DNA of 48,327 bases from Myxococcales bacterium (lineage in GTDB: Bacteria > Myxococcota_A > Polyangia > Polyangiales > Polyangiaceae), in NCBI GenBank assembly GCA_013297655.1, contig JAAFHV010000004.1, positions 1 through 48,327 of the forward strand. The letters run 5' to 3'. How positions within the stretch are numbered: the stretch's first letter is position 1; the number at the start of each line of letters is the position of its first letter. A program made the position numbers and the translations under genes. The notes beneath the pieces were generated by a model, which did no database searches, had not been told where the DNA came from, and saw only the letters and a list, made by a program, of their open reading frames with translations. Below, one piece after another: positions 24,169 through 32,614 of the stretch.

Positions 24169-25476
24169 TCAGGGCGCGATCGGCAAGATCACGGTCGCCT
24201 CCGCGCCGCGACCGCCCTCGCGGGTACGGAGGCTCACCTCACCCCCGTGCGCCTCCGCGATCTGCCGCGCGAGCGCGAGGCCGATCCCGGTGCCGCCCGG
24301 TTTGGTCGTAAAAAAGGGAACGAACAGGCCCGAAGCCTCCGCGACGCCGGGCCCTTCGTCCTCCACGAAGAGGTGAACACGCTCGTCTTCGACGAGCCAA
24401 CGAATGCCCACTTCGGTGCCTGGCGGAGCGGCCTCGACCGCGTTCTTGACGAGGTTGATGAGGAGCGCGTCGAGTTGATCGCCGTCGGCGCGCAGGCTCA
24501 CGGAGGGCCCCTTCGCCACCTTCACGCGCCCGTCGTGGCCGAGCGCCACCACCCGCGCGACCCACTCCTCCACCGTGGTGTCGCGCAGCACCGGCAGCGG
24601 TAGCTTCGCGAGCCGCGCGTACGCCGACATGAAACGCCCGAGCGAGCGCGAACGCCGCGCGACGACCTCGAGCCCCTCCATGACGTCCGCCTCCCAGTCT
24701 TCCGGGCGCGGGCTCTTCGCGAGCACCGTCGACACGTTCTCCACGATGGACTCGATCGGCGCGAGCGAGTTGTTGATCTCGTGCCCCATCACCGAAATGA
24801 TGCGTTTCCAAGCCTCTTGCTCGCGCTCACGGAGGGCGACCGTCATGTCCGAGAGCACGAGGAGCGTGTGCTCTACACCCGCGAGGCGAAACGTCCCTCG
24901 GCGGAGCTCGAACGGGCGCTCCCCGAGGGCGGCGAGGTCCGAGACCACCCGCGGCGCCTCACCCGCGAGGAGCGCGTCGAGCCCGAGCTCGAGCGCCGAC
25001 CTCCCGACGAGGCGGCTCGACGAGAGCCCGAGCGCGCGCGACGCTGCCTCGTTCGCGAGCCGCACGCGTCCGTCGGCCTCGAACGAGAGCACCACGACGT
25101 CGATCTCGGCCATCACCTTCCGCAAGAGCGACCACGCCTCCATCTCGCCGAGACGATGGTCACGGAGCGTGTCGCCGAGGGCGTTCAAGTCGACGAGCAC
25201 GTCGTCCACCGCGACGTCCTCGCGGGTCTCCCGCGCGCGGATCGAGAAGTCGCCCTCGCGGTAAGCCGCGAGCACCGCCGAGATCGTACGCAGCCTACGA
25301 ATTCGCACCGATCGCGCGTAAATGGCCAATCCAAGAGTGACCACGATCGCCACGCCGAGGTGGGCCTTCGGGGCCCCCGCAACGAAGCCCACCACCAGCG
25401 CCGGCAACCCGATCACGAAGAGGCGCGCGAGGTCGACGAGCGCCTTCGCGCGGAGTGGCTCGTTCGAGTCGCTCAC
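24169..25476 (-). CDS. NtrY/NtrB-like sensor histidine kinase of the efflux operon
   Basis: A 435-residue kinase. Two closely spaced N-terminal membrane helices (about 16-34 and 38-55) leave little periplasmic sequence. A HAMP-like segment and a PAS domain (about 118-210, ANEAASRALGLS) follow. The H-box is SVMGHEINNSLAPIESIVENV with H232, the NtrY-type form. HATPase motifs are NLVKNAVEA, DEGPGV and TGIGLALARQIAEAHGG. The GTG start overlaps the stop of the response-regulator gene (GTGA at 25473-25476), so the two are translationally coupled and surely partners. It is the last gene of the operon. Confidence 0.9.
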   Translation of the reverse strand: MSDSNEPLRAKALVDLARLFVIGLPALVVGFVAGAPKAHLGVAIVVTLGLAIYARSVRIRRLRTISAVLAAYREGDFSIRARETREDVAVDDVLVDLNALGDTLRDHRLGEMEAWSLLRKVMAEIDVVVLSFEADGRVRLANEAASRALGLSSSRLVGRSALELGLDALLAGEAPRVVSDLAALGERPFELRRGTFRLAGVEHTLLVLSDMTVALREREQEAWKRIISVMGHEINNSLAPIESIVENVSTVLAKSPRPEDWEADVMEGLEVVARRSRSLGRFMSAYARLAKLPLPVLRDTTVEEWVARVVALGHDGRVKVAKGPSVSLRADGDQLDALLINLVKNAVEAAPPGTEVGIRWLVEDERVHLFVEDEGPGVAEASGLFVPFFTTKPGGTGIGLALARQIAEAHGGEVSLRTREGGRGAEATVILPIAP

Positions 25477-26843
25477 TCTTTCTCCGTGATGCCGAGCACC
25501 TGGAGCCTTCGGTAGAGCGCGCTCCGCGAGAGCCCGAGCGCCTCCGCGGCCGCGTTCGCCGACGGCGCGCGTTCCATCGCGCGACGAACGAGGTACGCCT
25601 CCGCGTCCGCCAAGGTCATCCGCTCGAGCGCGACCGCGGCAGACGTACTGCCCGCGCGCCGGAGGTGCAGATCCGCGAGCTCGATCGTGGCGCCCTCCGC
25701 CAGCACCACCGCGCGCTCGACCACGTGCTCGAGCTCGCGCACGTTCCCGGGCCACGCGTGCTCGGCCATCGCGACGCTCGCCTCCGAGGAAAACCGCTCG
25801 ATCGTCTTCCCGTAGCGCGCCGCCTTCTTCGCGAGAAAATGCGCCGCGAGGGCGGGCACGTCCTCCGGGCGCTCGCGAAGTGGAGGCAGCCGCACCTCGA
25901 CCGTGTCGAGGCGAAAGAGGAGATCTTCGCGAAACTCCCCCCGCGCCACGCTCGCCGCCACGTCGACGTTGGTGGCGGAGACCACCCGCACGTCGACCGT
26001 GCGTGTACGCGACGAGCCGACGGGGGTGAGCTCGCCGCTCTGGAGCACACGAAGGAGCTTGGCCTGCTGCCCCGGCGGCATGGTGCCGATCTCGTCGAGG
26101 AAGAGCGTGCCTCCGTCGGCGAGCTCGAAGCACCCGATGCGATCGGACTTCGCGTCGGTGAAGGCCCCTTTCACGTGGCCGAAGAGCTCACTCTCGAACA
26201 CGCCGTCGGCGAGCGCGCCCGCGTTCACCGGCACGAACGGGCGCGACGCGCGCGGCGATGCGGCGTGAATCCAGCGCGCGACCACGTCCTTCCCCGTGCC
26301 GTGCTCGCCGGTCACGAGCACGTTCGCGTCCGACGCGGCGACCCGCGCGACGAGGCGCTTGACCGGCTCCATCGCCTTCGACACCGCGACGAGCTCGGGG
26401 AGCGCGCGATCGTTCTCGCGCGCCGACTGCGCACCGAGACGAGCGGCGCGGAGGCCCACGTCCGCGAGCTGGATCTCACGGCGCAGCGTCGCCATCAACC
26501 TCTCGTTTTTCCAAGGCTTTTCGACGTAGTCACGCGCACCGCGCCGCATCGCCGCGACGGCGCCCTCCACGCTCCCCCAGGCGGTCATCACGATGACGGG
26601 GAGGTCTTTCGAGGTGGCGAGGAGCCGGCCGACGAGGTCGAGCCCTTCGTTTCCCGAGGTGGTGTCGCGCGCGTAGTTCATGTCGACGAGCGCGGCGGCG
26701 AGCTCCTCGTCACGTGCGAGCGCGAGGGCACCCTCGGGTGACTGCGCGGTGACCACGCCGAAACCCTCGGACTTCAAGAGGAGCTTCAGCGCCGTGACCA
26801 CGTCGGCCTGATCGTCGACCACGAGGACGCGAGGAGCGCGCAT
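25473..26843 (-). CDS. Sigma-54-dependent response regulator (NtrC family)
   Basis: A 456-residue enhancer-binding protein. The receiver has DD (10-11), acceptor D54 and K109. The AAA+ domain has Walker A GEHGTGKD (179-186), the sigma-54 contact loop GAFTDA (226-231; the common form is GAFTGA), Walker B GGTLFLDEI and the arginine-rich LRERPEDVPAL. The C-terminal Fis-type helix-turn-helix is NAAAEALGLSRSALYRRLQVLGI. It starts 2 nt after the permease stop and overlaps the kinase gene, so it is made with the exporter it probably controls. The GAFTDA change is known in other members and does not by itself imply loss of function. Confidence 0.93.
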   Translation of the reverse strand: MRAPRVLVVDDQADVVTALKLLLKSEGFGVVTAQSPEGALALARDEELAAALVDMNYARDTTSGNEGLDLVGRLLATSKDLPVIVMTAWGSVEGAVAAMRRGARDYVEKPWKNERLMATLRREIQLADVGLRAARLGAQSARENDRALPELVAVSKAMEPVKRLVARVAASDANVLVTGEHGTGKDVVARWIHAASPRASRPFVPVNAGALADGVFESELFGHVKGAFTDAKSDRIGCFELADGGTLFLDEIGTMPPGQQAKLLRVLQSGELTPVGSSRTRTVDVRVVSATNVDVAASVARGEFREDLLFRLDTVEVRLPPLRERPEDVPALAAHFLAKKAARYGKTIERFSSEASVAMAEHAWPGNVRELEHVVERAVVLAEGATIELADLHLRRAGSTSAAVALERMTLADAEAYLVRRAMERAPSANAAAEALGLSRSALYRRLQVLGITEKE

Positions 26844-26845
26844 GC

Positions 26846-29296
26846 CTATTCATACCTGAGGGCGACGGCGGCCGGGATACGAACGGCGCGCCACGCAGGG
26901 ACGACGCAGGCGATCGCGCCGGCGAACGCGAGCACGAGCGGAACCGCGGCGAACACGACGAGATCGAACGCGCTCACCCCCGGCACGCGCGTCGCGAGGA
27001 AGCGGCCGACGACGAGAGCGAGGAAGAGGCCGACCGCGAGACCGATCCCGAGCAGGCGCATGCCTCCCTGCGTGACGAGGCGAACGACGCCGGCGGGAGT
27101 GGCCCCGAGCGCCATCCGGAGCCCGAGCTCGCGTGTGCGCTGCGCGGTGGTGTACGAGACCAACCCGAAGAGCCCGAGGGTCGCGAGCAAGAGCGCCGCG
27201 GCGGCGAACGCGCCCAAGAGAGCCGTGACGGTACGCCGGCTCCCGATAGCGTCGTGGAGGCGCTCGGAGAGGAGCTTGGTGCCCGCCGGCGCTTGATCCG
27301 GGTCGACCTGCCGTACGAGCTCCGGCATACGATCGACCAGGGCGTGCGCCATCCCGGGGCGTGTGCGCGCCACCATCACCATCCAGCGACTCGGTGCTTG
27401 CGCGAGGGGCACGTACGCCTCGAGCTCGGCCGGCTGGTCCAGGCCGCGGCGGAGGACGTCCCCGACGACACCGACGATCTCGCGGTAGATCGGCTTCGCG
27501 TCGCCGTGCTGGTCACCCCAGTTGATGCGCTTGCCGATCGGATCTTCCCCCGGGAAAATACGGTCCGCCACGCTCTTGCTCACCACCATCACGAGGCGAC
27601 CGTCCTCGCGATCGTCGGCGGTGATCGAGCGGCCCGCGAGGAGCGGCACGCGCATCGTCTCGAAGTAGCCGGGGAGCACCACGTTGCGCGCGAGGAGCGG
27701 GTGATCGCCGGCCGGATACTCGGGGCGGCCTTCGACGCTGAACGATCCGTTCGAGTTCGAGCCCGAGAACGGGAGCGTCGAGTCACCGCCGACGGCCACG
27801 ACGCCCGGCTCGTTCGCGATCTTCGCGGCGAGGTCGGCGAAGAACCGGCGCGTGCGCCCGTCTTCGGCGTACTTCGGGACGGGGAGGAACATGCGCGAGG
27901 TCACGAGATCTTCGGCGTCGAACCCGGTCGGCGTCGCGGAGAGCTTCGAGAACGCACGGAGCGCGAGGCCGCTCGTGACGAGGAGCGCGGCCGCGAGCGC
28001 CACCTGACCGACGACGAGCGCGCCACGGGTGAGCACCTGCGCGCGGCTCGTGCCCGCGCGCGTGGCGGACTGCTTCAACACCGAGTGAGGCGTCGTGCGC
28101 GCGACGGCAATGGCGGGCACGAGCCCGAAGACGAGCCCCGCGAGCGTGGAGGTGACCACCGCGAACGCGAGGGCGAGCACGTCTACGTTCACGTCGAGGG
28201 TGCTCGCGCCAGGGCTCTCGACGAGACCGGAGGCGAAGAGCTCGACGAAGAACCGCGCCACGATCGCGCCGAGCAAAGCGCCAATCGCGAACACGACGAC
28301 CGTCTCGGTCACGACCTGGGTCGCGAGCCTCCGACCGGTCGCCCCGAGGGCGGCCCGAATCGCCATTTCGCCGCGTCGAGATTCGGCGCGGGTCAATAGC
28401 AAGTTACCCACGTTCGCACACACGACGAGGAACACGAGCGCCACCGAAGCGAACAGGATCCAGACGCCGCTCCGCGAAGAGGCAACGAGCGTCTCGTGGA
28501 GATCCTCCGCGCGCGCGCCGACACGCGCGTTCGTCTCCGGGTTGGCGGCCTCGATCGCGCTCGCGATCCGCGAAACTTCCGCCCCTGCCGCCTCGACCGA
28601 GACTCCCGCTTTCCTTCGGCCGACCACGTGCAAGAAGTGATTCCCGCGACCGCCGACCAGCGACGCCGCGTATTCGTCGTAGGCCACCGCGAGGGGTGCC
28701 CACACGTCGGCGCGATCGGTATAGGGGCCAGCAAAACGAAACCCCTCCGCCGCGACGCCCACGAGCGTAAACGGCACTCCGTTCAGCATCAGGGTTTTGC
28801 CGATTGCGTCCGGATCGCTCGCGAACCTTCGGTGCCAAAGCGCGGAGGAGATCACGCACGTGCGGGGGGCACCGAGGCGATCGTCGTCCGGCCCGAGGAG
28901 CCTGCCCCGGAGCGGCGCGATCTCGAACGTCGGGAAGAAGTCCCCCGTGACGGAGGCACCGCGGAGGTTCTCGGCGGCGGCGCCCTCCGACGTGAGCGTG
29001 AACGCGTCGTACTCGACCGCGGCGAGCGTACGGAACGAGGTAGCCCCCGCTTTCCAATCCAGAAAGTCCGGGAGCGACACGGGAGAAGGGTCGACCCGCG
29101 GCTGGACCGCCCACACCATCGTGAGCTCCGACGCGCGCGGATACGGAAGCGGCTTCAGCAGCAGGCACTCGACCAAGCTGAACATCGCGGTGGTCGCGCC
29201 GATGCCCATGACGAGCACGAAGAGCACCGTCGCGAAGAACAAGGGAGCCTTCGTGAATTGGCGAAACGTGTGACGAACGTCGTTGAAAATAGGCAT
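26846..29296 (-). CDS. ABC transporter permease, ADOP (FtsX/MacB) type
   Basis: An 816-residue permease with two copies of the MacB periplasmic-core plus FtsX unit, the layout called ADOP and common in Acidobacteria and Myxococcota. The N-terminus FRQFTKAPLFFATVLFVLVMGIGATTAMFSLVECLLLKPLPYP is characteristic. FtsX motifs are RRGEMAIRAALGATGRRL in the first half and RTRELGLRMALGATPAGVVRLV in the second. About eight membrane helices are expected. The ATG at 29296 is preceded by TGAGGA and sits 7 nt after the ATPase gene. MacB-type exporters use ATP to drive a periplasmic machine; the substrate may be a peptide, lipid or drug. Confidence 0.92.
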   Translation of the reverse strand: MPIFNDVRHTFRQFTKAPLFFATVLFVLVMGIGATTAMFSLVECLLLKPLPYPRASELTMVWAVQPRVDPSPVSLPDFLDWKAGATSFRTLAAVEYDAFTLTSEGAAAENLRGASVTGDFFPTFEIAPLRGRLLGPDDDRLGAPRTCVISSALWHRRFASDPDAIGKTLMLNGVPFTLVGVAAEGFRFAGPYTDRADVWAPLAVAYDEYAASLVGGRGNHFLHVVGRRKAGVSVEAAGAEVSRIASAIEAANPETNARVGARAEDLHETLVASSRSGVWILFASVALVFLVVCANVGNLLLTRAESRRGEMAIRAALGATGRRLATQVVTETVVVFAIGALLGAIVARFFVELFASGLVESPGASTLDVNVDVLALAFAVVTSTLAGLVFGLVPAIAVARTTPHSVLKQSATRAGTSRAQVLTRGALVVGQVALAAALLVTSGLALRAFSKLSATPTGFDAEDLVTSRMFLPVPKYAEDGRTRRFFADLAAKIANEPGVVAVGGDSTLPFSGSNSNGSFSVEGRPEYPAGDHPLLARNVVLPGYFETMRVPLLAGRSITADDREDGRLVMVVSKSVADRIFPGEDPIGKRINWGDQHGDAKPIYREIVGVVGDVLRRGLDQPAELEAYVPLAQAPSRWMVMVARTRPGMAHALVDRMPELVRQVDPDQAPAGTKLLSERLHDAIGSRRTVTALLGAFAAAALLLATLGLFGLVSYTTAQRTRELGLRMALGATPAGVVRLVTQGGMRLLGIGLAVGLFLALVVGRFLATRVPGVSAFDLVVFAAVPLVLAFAGAIACVVPAWRAVRIPAAVALRYE

Positions 29297-29303
29297 GTCG
29301 TCC

Positions 29304-30008
29304 TCAGGCCGCGTGGGCGCCGTCCTCGACGACGCTCCCGTCGAAGAGGTGAATCGCGCGCGTCGCACGACGGGCGTACTCGCGGGCGTGGGTCACGATG
29401 CAAATCGTGGCGCCGCCGGCGTGGAGCTCGTCCAACAGGTCCATCACCGCGTCGCCATTCTTGGAGTCCAAGCTGCCCGTCGGCTCGTCCGCGAACACGA
29501 TCGCCGGGTCCCCCGCCACCGCGCGCGCGACGGCGACACGCTGCTGCTGACCGCCCGAGAGCTGGCTCGGCACGTGCCCTCCGCGATGAGCCATCTTCAC
29601 CTTGTCGAGCGCGGCGTCCACCCGCGAGCGGCGCTCGGCGGCCGGCATCCCGCGATACACGAGCGGGAGCTCCACGTTCTCCCGCACCGTCAAATCGCCA
29701 ATCAGGTTGAAGCTCTGGAATACGAACCCGATCTCACGGTTGCGGATCTTGGCGCGCGCGCGCGCGTCGATCCCGGACACCTCGTTTCCGGCGAGCCGAT
29801 AGGTGCCCGCGCTCGCGACGTCGAGGAGCCCGAGAATGGATAGGAGCGTGGTCTTTCCGCTCCCGGAGGGCCCTTCGATCGCCACGTATTCTCCCTTCCT
29901 CACGTCGAGGTGAATCTCGCGGAGGGCGTGCGTCTCGAGCTCGTCCGTCAGGAATACTTTCTTGATTCCGGTGAGTCGAAGGAGCGGCTCGGCGGTCTGT
30001 TCGGTCAT
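29304..30008 (-). CDS. ABC transporter ATP-binding protein (MacB/LolD-like)
   Basis: A 234-residue ATPase with every motif intact: Walker A GPSGSGKTT (46-54), Q-loop Q98, signature LSGGQ (150-154), Walker B IVFADE (170-175) and switch H207. The overall sequence matches the MacB/LolD/FtsE group, which powers FtsX-type permeases. It lies 84 nt after the adaptor gene and 7 nt before the permease. Together with both neighbours it makes a MacAB-like exporter in which ATPase and permease are separate chains. Confidence 0.95.
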   Translation of the reverse strand: MTEQTAEPLLRLTGIKKVFLTDELETHALREIHLDVRKGEYVAIEGPSGSGKTTLLSILGLLDVASAGTYRLAGNEVSGIDARARAKIRNREIGFVFQSFNLIGDLTVRENVELPLVYRGMPAAERRSRVDAALDKVKMAHRGGHVPSQLSGGQQQRVAVARAVAGDPAIVFADEPTGSLDSKNGDAVMDLLDELHAGGATICIVTHAREYARRATRAIHLFDGSVVEDGAHAA

Positions 30009-30092
30009 GGTCTCGGCTTTCGGTTCTTGGGAGTCACGTTCGAAATGTCGTCGACGTTCGGGAGCGCGGTCTTCGTGCGCGCGCCGCGTCGC

Positions 30093-31334
30093 TCATCGGA
30101 TGCGAAGGGTTCGCGCAGAGTCCCACGCGCTCGTATCGGAGACGACGACGCGGTCGCCCTCGCGGAGGCCCGATTCGATCTCGATCTCGCGCGGGGATCC
30201 GCGTCCGAGGCGCGCGACGGTGCGCGCAGCGAGCTTGCCGTCCGCGGAGAGCACGAAGAGCTCGTTCGCGCCGCTCTCCTTCGCTCCCATCGGACGGCCC
30301 ACCACCAGCGCGTGCGGGATGGTCTCGATCTCCACGTTCCCTGACACGGCTTGGTCCGCGCGCGCCTGGGGGGGCACGTTCGCGAGGGAGACCACGAGCT
30401 TCACCGTGCCCGCCACCACCGCCGGATCGATCCGCTCGACGGCGCCGGTCATGCCGGCCGGCGACTCGAAGCGAACGAGGGCGCCTTTTCGGACGTCTTT
30501 CGCGCTCGCCTCTGCCACCTTCAGCTCGCCGCGCAGCTTCTCGGGGCCGGCCACCTTGGCGAGGAGCGCGCCCATCGCGACCCATTGACCGTTCTCGAGC
30601 GGCACGTCTTGCACGATCCCGTCGATCTTCGCGCGGACCTCGAGGGACGCGAGCTGCTTCTTACGAAACGCTGCGATTTCCCTTAGCCGAGCCACCTCCG
30701 CCGCCTGCGCTGCGATCTGGCGCGCGCGCCCCGCGTCGAGCGCGCTCTTGCGCGACTCCTCCGCCGTCACCCTCGCCGCGAGGCCCGCGCTCTTCGCGAT
30801 CGCGTCGTGGCGGTCGATGTCGCCGAGCAGCCCCTCGCGCGAGAGACGCTCCGAAGAGTCCGCGTGCCGCCTCGCGTCGCCGAGGTCGGCGTGGAGCGAC
30901 ACGAGGCTCGCCGCTTGCGCGCGTGACTCCGCGTCGGTTCGCGCCTCGAGCTGCACACGCGCCGACTCCGCGCTCGCCGCTCGCTGCTCGGCCTCGAGCG
31001 CGAGCAGCTCCAGGTCGGGGTTCTCGAGGACCACCACGACCGTCGACGCCGTCACCGTCGCGCCGGGGCGCACGACGATCCTCGCGATTCGCGCGGCGGT
31101 CGGCGCCGAGAGCCACTCGACCCGATCGGGGACGAGCGATCCGGTGACGGAGACTTTGCGCACGAAGTCCTTTCGAACCACGGCCTCCGTGAGCACGCTC
31201 GTCTTCTCGACGAGCAGCTCGCCGCGCGCCGGCGCGCTCCGAATCACCGTCGCGACGACCACCACGGCGAGCCCCACGAGAGCGGCGAAGAGGGCGTGCT
31301 TGCGACGCGAGGGGCGAGGTCGAACGATGTCCAC
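30093..31334 (-). CDS. MacA/HlyD-family periplasmic adaptor
   Basis: About 413 residues from a GTG at 31334. The N-terminus DIVRPRPSRRKHALFAALVG matches the start of adaptors paired with ADOP permeases, which is why I prefer this start; an ATG at 31382 is in frame. One membrane helix is followed by a barrel/lipoyl half (RKVSVTGSLVPDRVEWLSAP, ARIVVRPGATV), a long coiled-coil hairpin rich in Ala, Glu and Arg (about 140-240), the second lipoyl half (VRAKIDGIVQDVPLENGQWV) and membrane-proximal domains. It links the inner-membrane pump to an outer-membrane channel. No TolC-like gene is adjacent. It is the first gene of the operon. Confidence 0.9.
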   Translation of the reverse strand: MDIVRPRPSRRKHALFAALVGLAVVVVATVIRSAPARGELLVEKTSVLTEAVVRKDFVRKVSVTGSLVPDRVEWLSAPTAARIARIVVRPGATVTASTVVVVLENPDLELLALEAEQRAASAESARVQLEARTDAESRAQAASLVSLHADLGDARRHADSSERLSREGLLGDIDRHDAIAKSAGLAARVTAEESRKSALDAGRARQIAAQAAEVARLREIAAFRKKQLASLEVRAKIDGIVQDVPLENGQWVAMGALLAKVAGPEKLRGELKVAEASAKDVRKGALVRFESPAGMTGAVERIDPAVVAGTVKLVVSLANVPPQARADQAVSGNVEIETIPHALVVGRPMGAKESGANELFVLSADGKLAARTVARLGRGSPREIEIESGLREGDRVVVSDTSAWDSARTLRIR

Positions 31335-31402
31335 GTCCGCACCTAAGCGAAGAGCATGCCGCCGGCAGCCGCACGATTTCATTGTGTTTTTCGGCATCCC
31401 CG

Positions 31403-31416
31403 GCAAGACGGGCTCC
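31403..31416 (-). promoter_or_regulatory. Weak candidate sigma-54 promoter of the efflux operon
   Basis: On the minus strand GGAGCCCGTCTTGC has GG and GC separated by 10 bp and a perfect TTGC at -12, but a poor -24 (GGAGCC against GGCACG). It lies about 70 bp before the adaptor start. It is suggested because the operon encodes its own sigma-54 activator. Confidence 0.3.
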
Positions 31417-31422
31417 CGCTTT

Positions 31423-31450
31423 CGGGACCCGTCGTCCCGGTATTGGGACG
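31423..31450. promoter_or_regulatory. GGGAC half-site cluster, candidate regulator-binding sites
   Basis: Three half-sites form two overlapping dyads: CGGGAC (31423-31428) with GTCCCG (31434-31439), and CGTCCC (31433-31438) with GGGACG (31445-31450). They lie just upstream of the candidate sigma-54 promoter and in the gap shared with the divergent lipoprotein gene. Confidence 0.4.
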
Positions 31451-31512
31451 GAACGATGGTCGTCGTGAGCTCGGCCTCGACCTCACCCGCGTCTCGGTCG
31501 ATCATCGCGACC

Positions 31513-32580
31513 ATGCGACGCAACGGCCTGGTCCTCGTCCTCGTCCTCGGTCTGTCCGTGCTCGCGGGAGCATGCGTGAAAGACCGTCCTTCGTCCGGCT
31601 CGACGAGCGCGGCGGCGAGCGGGAGCGGGAACCCGAGCGCGCCTGACGGGACGGCGGCCCCGCCCGCGGGCAGCGGCCCCACGGGAGCGCCCAGCGTCGC
31701 GGTGGCTGCACCCGCGCCGAGCGTGAACGTGACGGTCCTCGCGCCGGGGCATTTTGCGATCGAAGCGACGAGGGAGACCTCCCTCACGACGAACGCGCGC
31801 CTCGAGCGGAAGAACGGAACCGGCTGGCAAGCCCTCGAGAACCTCGATCTCGGGACCGGCTATCGCCTCGTAGAGGCATGCCCACCACGCGACACGGCGG
31901 CGCCTCGCTGCGTGACGATCGCGCCCGGAAAGACGCTCCGTCCGGTGCCGTGGCAGGGCCTCGGCTGCAGCGCACAATGCAACGCGACCTGCCGCGCGAA
32001 CGCCTGGGAAGGGCCCGGGACCTTTCGCCTCGTGATGAGCCCGTGCGACGGCGGCGCAGCGATCGAGGGTCCGACGTTCGAGCTGCCCGATGCGACCTTC
32101 GCCGGCCGCGAGGCGTTCGCGCGCTGGGGCCTCGCCGCCGGGCTCACCCGCGTCGCGATCGTGCGACTCGTTCTGGAGGGGGCGGCACGTGACGACGTGC
32201 CTCGTCCCGCGAACGGGCGCATCTTCGGTTACACCACCGTGCCCGCGAGCGAGCGGCGCCTCGTGGGGACCGACGTAGAGGCCCTCGCCGCGCTCCTTCG
32301 CGCTCCGAAGGGCTTCGACGACCGCATCCAAAAGCGCTGCGCGATGAAGACCATGGTCGGCTTTCGTCTCGAGCGGAGCCTCGCCTCCACGTCGCCGGGC
32401 GCGCACACCGAGACGACCGAAATGGCGATCGACTTCACCTGCGCCAAGCTGTTCGCCGTGCGCGGCGAAGGCGCGGCGCGCACCGTGACGGCGACCCATT
32501 TCGACCCGTCACGTCCCGCGTTCGTCGAGCTCGTGAAGCGCGCCCTCCCCGACGATCCGGAGATCACGAAGCTTCGATAA
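31513..32580 (+). CDS. Lipoprotein of unknown function
   Basis: A 355-residue predicted lipoprotein with a short signal peptide and lipobox LAGAC (Cys21), then a Ser/Gly/Pro/Ala linker to about residue 80. The mature domain contains paired cysteines in GLGCSAQCNATCRANAW, probably disulfide-bonded in the envelope, and beta-rich sequence such as GTFRLVMSPCDGGAAIEGPTF. I recognise no family. The ATG is supported by the signal peptide; no Shine-Dalgarno is obvious. It is divergent from the efflux operon and shares its upstream region, so the two could share regulation. Confidence 0.75.
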   Translation: MRRNGLVLVLVLGLSVLAGACVKDRPSSGSTSAAASGSGNPSAPDGTAAPPAGSGPTGAPSVAVAAPAPSVNVTVLAPGHFAIEATRETSLTTNARLERKNGTGWQALENLDLGTGYRLVEACPPRDTAAPRCVTIAPGKTLRPVPWQGLGCSAQCNATCRANAWEGPGTFRLVMSPCDGGAAIEGPTFELPDATFAGREAFARWGLAAGLTRVAIVRLVLEGAARDDVPRPANGRIFGYTTVPASERRLVGTDVEALAALLRAPKGFDDRIQKRCAMKTMVGFRLERSLASTSPGAHTETTEMAIDFTCAKLFAVRGEGAARTVTATHFDPSRPAFVELVKRALPDDPEITKLR

Positions 32581-32614
32581 AGCACGCGGCCGAACGAGAG
32601 TTTGTCGCGGCCGA

